Below, piece by piece: positions 6,618 to 7,113 of a stretch of DNA of 7,113 bases; the stretch's first letter is position 1, and the number at the start of each line of letters is the position of its first letter. Location of the stretch: assembly GCA_937928195.1 (NCBI GenBank), contig CALEYZ010000036.1, forward strand, positions 1-7,113, read 5' to 3'. The DNA is from an uncultured Limnohabitans sp. GTDB lineage: Bacteria; Pseudomonadota; Gammaproteobacteria; Burkholderiales; Burkholderiaceae_C. The notes beneath the pieces are model-generated. The model searched no databases. It was given only the letters and a program-made list of their open reading frames with translations, and was not told the DNA's origin. A program made the translations under genes and the position numbers.

Positions 6618-7113
6618 ATGTCTACAGTGGCTGTATCCAATTTTTCGCTCAAAGACTTTCTCAAGAGCTTCATGCTCTTCGAGTTGGTCAAAGGCATGGC
6701 ATTGACCGGGCGTTACGCATTCCGTCGCAAGGTTACCCTTCAGTTCCCCGAAGAGAAGACACCTTTGTCGCCTCGCTTCAGGGGTTTGCATGCACTGCGC
6801 CGTTACGAAAACGGCGAAGAGCGTTGCATTGCTTGCAAATTGTGCGAGGCTGTCTGCCCCGCCATGGCAATCACCATTGAATCCGATGTGCGCGCTGACG
6901 GCTCACGCCGTACCACACGTTATGACATCGATTTGACAAAGTGCATCTTCTGCGGCTTCTGCGAAGAAAGCTGCCCCGTCGATTCCATCGTTGAGACTTC
7001 CATTTTGGAATACCACGGTGAGAAGCGCGGCGACTTGCACTACACCAAAGAGATGCTCTTGGCAGTGGGCGATCGATACGAAAAAGACATTGCTGCAGCC
7101 AAAGCGGCAGATG
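6618..7113 (+). CDS. nuoI: NADH-quinone oxidoreductase subunit I (NuoI, 23-kDa 2x[4Fe-4S] subunit), 3' end cut by the window
   Basis: NuoI is a ferredoxin-like subunit that carries clusters N6a and N6b and passes electrons from NuoG to N2 in NuoB. The frame stays open to the window edge, giving 165 complete codons; homologues are about this length, so only a few residues are probably missing. Two complete ferredoxin motifs are present: CIACKLCEAVCP (Cys70, 73, 76, 80) and CIFCGFCEESCP (Cys109, 112, 115, 119). By the usual cross-over pattern, N6a uses Cys70, 73, 76 and 119, and N6b uses Cys109, 112, 115 and 80. The N-terminal part holds an amphipathic segment (FLKSFMLFELVKGMALTGRY) expected to lie along the membrane. 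The ATG at 6618 is the first start after in-frame TAA codons at 6603 and 6612. It follows nuoH by 12 bases. No strong Shine-Dalgarno is visible, so re-initiation after nuoH is plausible. Confidence 0.97.
   Translation, partial: MSTVAVSNFSLKDFLKSFMLFELVKGMALTGRYAFRRKVTLQFPEEKTPLSPRFRGLHALRRYENGEERCIACKLCEAVCPAMAITIESDVRADGSRRTTRYDIDLTKCIFCGFCEESCPVDSIVETSILEYHGEKRGDLHYTKEMLLAVGDRYEKDIAAAKAAD

Noticed and set aside
1..7113. A search for an undescribed inserted system, small extra gene, repeat array or mobile element within the operon.
   Set aside because: Gene order is the standard nuoC-D-E-F-G-H-I with no gap above 25 bases, no target-site duplications or arrays seen, and every frame is explained by a complex I subunit.

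Overview
The window is a continuous stretch of a nuo operon, which encodes the proton-pumping NADH:quinone oxidoreductase (respiratory complex I) of a Gram-negative bacterium. All genes lie on the + strand in the order nuoC (3' end only), nuoD, nuoE, nuoF, nuoG, nuoH, nuoI (missing its last few codons). No gene-free stretch exceeds about 25 bases. I see no RNA gene, mobile element, CRISPR array, promoter or terminator.

Organism: separate nuoC and nuoD genes, a NuoG of about 712 residues without N7 cluster ligands, a NuoE of 163 residues and a NuoI of at least 165 residues resemble the 14-gene operons of alpha/betaproteobacteria rather than the fused nuoCD of Escherichia coli. Protein wording in NuoD, NuoF and NuoH, the moderate GC content and the strong use of TTG for leucine suggest a betaproteobacterium of the order Burkholderiales, perhaps a freshwater Comamonadaceae such as a Limnohabitans relative. 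The family-level placement is inference from memory, not a database result.

Layout: bases 1-251 hold the NuoC tail with its 30-kDa-subunit signature. Bases 277-1530 encode NuoD, which forms the quinone pocket with NuoH. Bases 1527-2018, 2015-3373 and 3388-5526 encode NuoE, NuoF and NuoG, the NADH-oxidising module. Bases 5523-6605 encode the membrane subunit NuoH, and bases 6618-7113 encode the ferredoxin-like NuoI. Three junctions (D/E, E/F, G/H) are four-base ATGA overlaps, which points to translational coupling. The other three junctions are gaps of 25, 14 and 12 bases.

How the genes work together (family knowledge): NuoF takes two electrons from NADH on FMN. They pass through its N3 cluster and the NuoG clusters N1b, N4 and N5 to N6a/N6b in NuoI, then to N2 in NuoB (gene outside the window), and on to quinone at the NuoD/NuoB/NuoH interface. 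NuoE carries the off-path N1a cluster. Every cluster ligand expected for these subunits is present except those of N7, which many lineages lack. I find an intact, ordinary housekeeping operon and no evidence of a new system here; the findings are lineage-level details.
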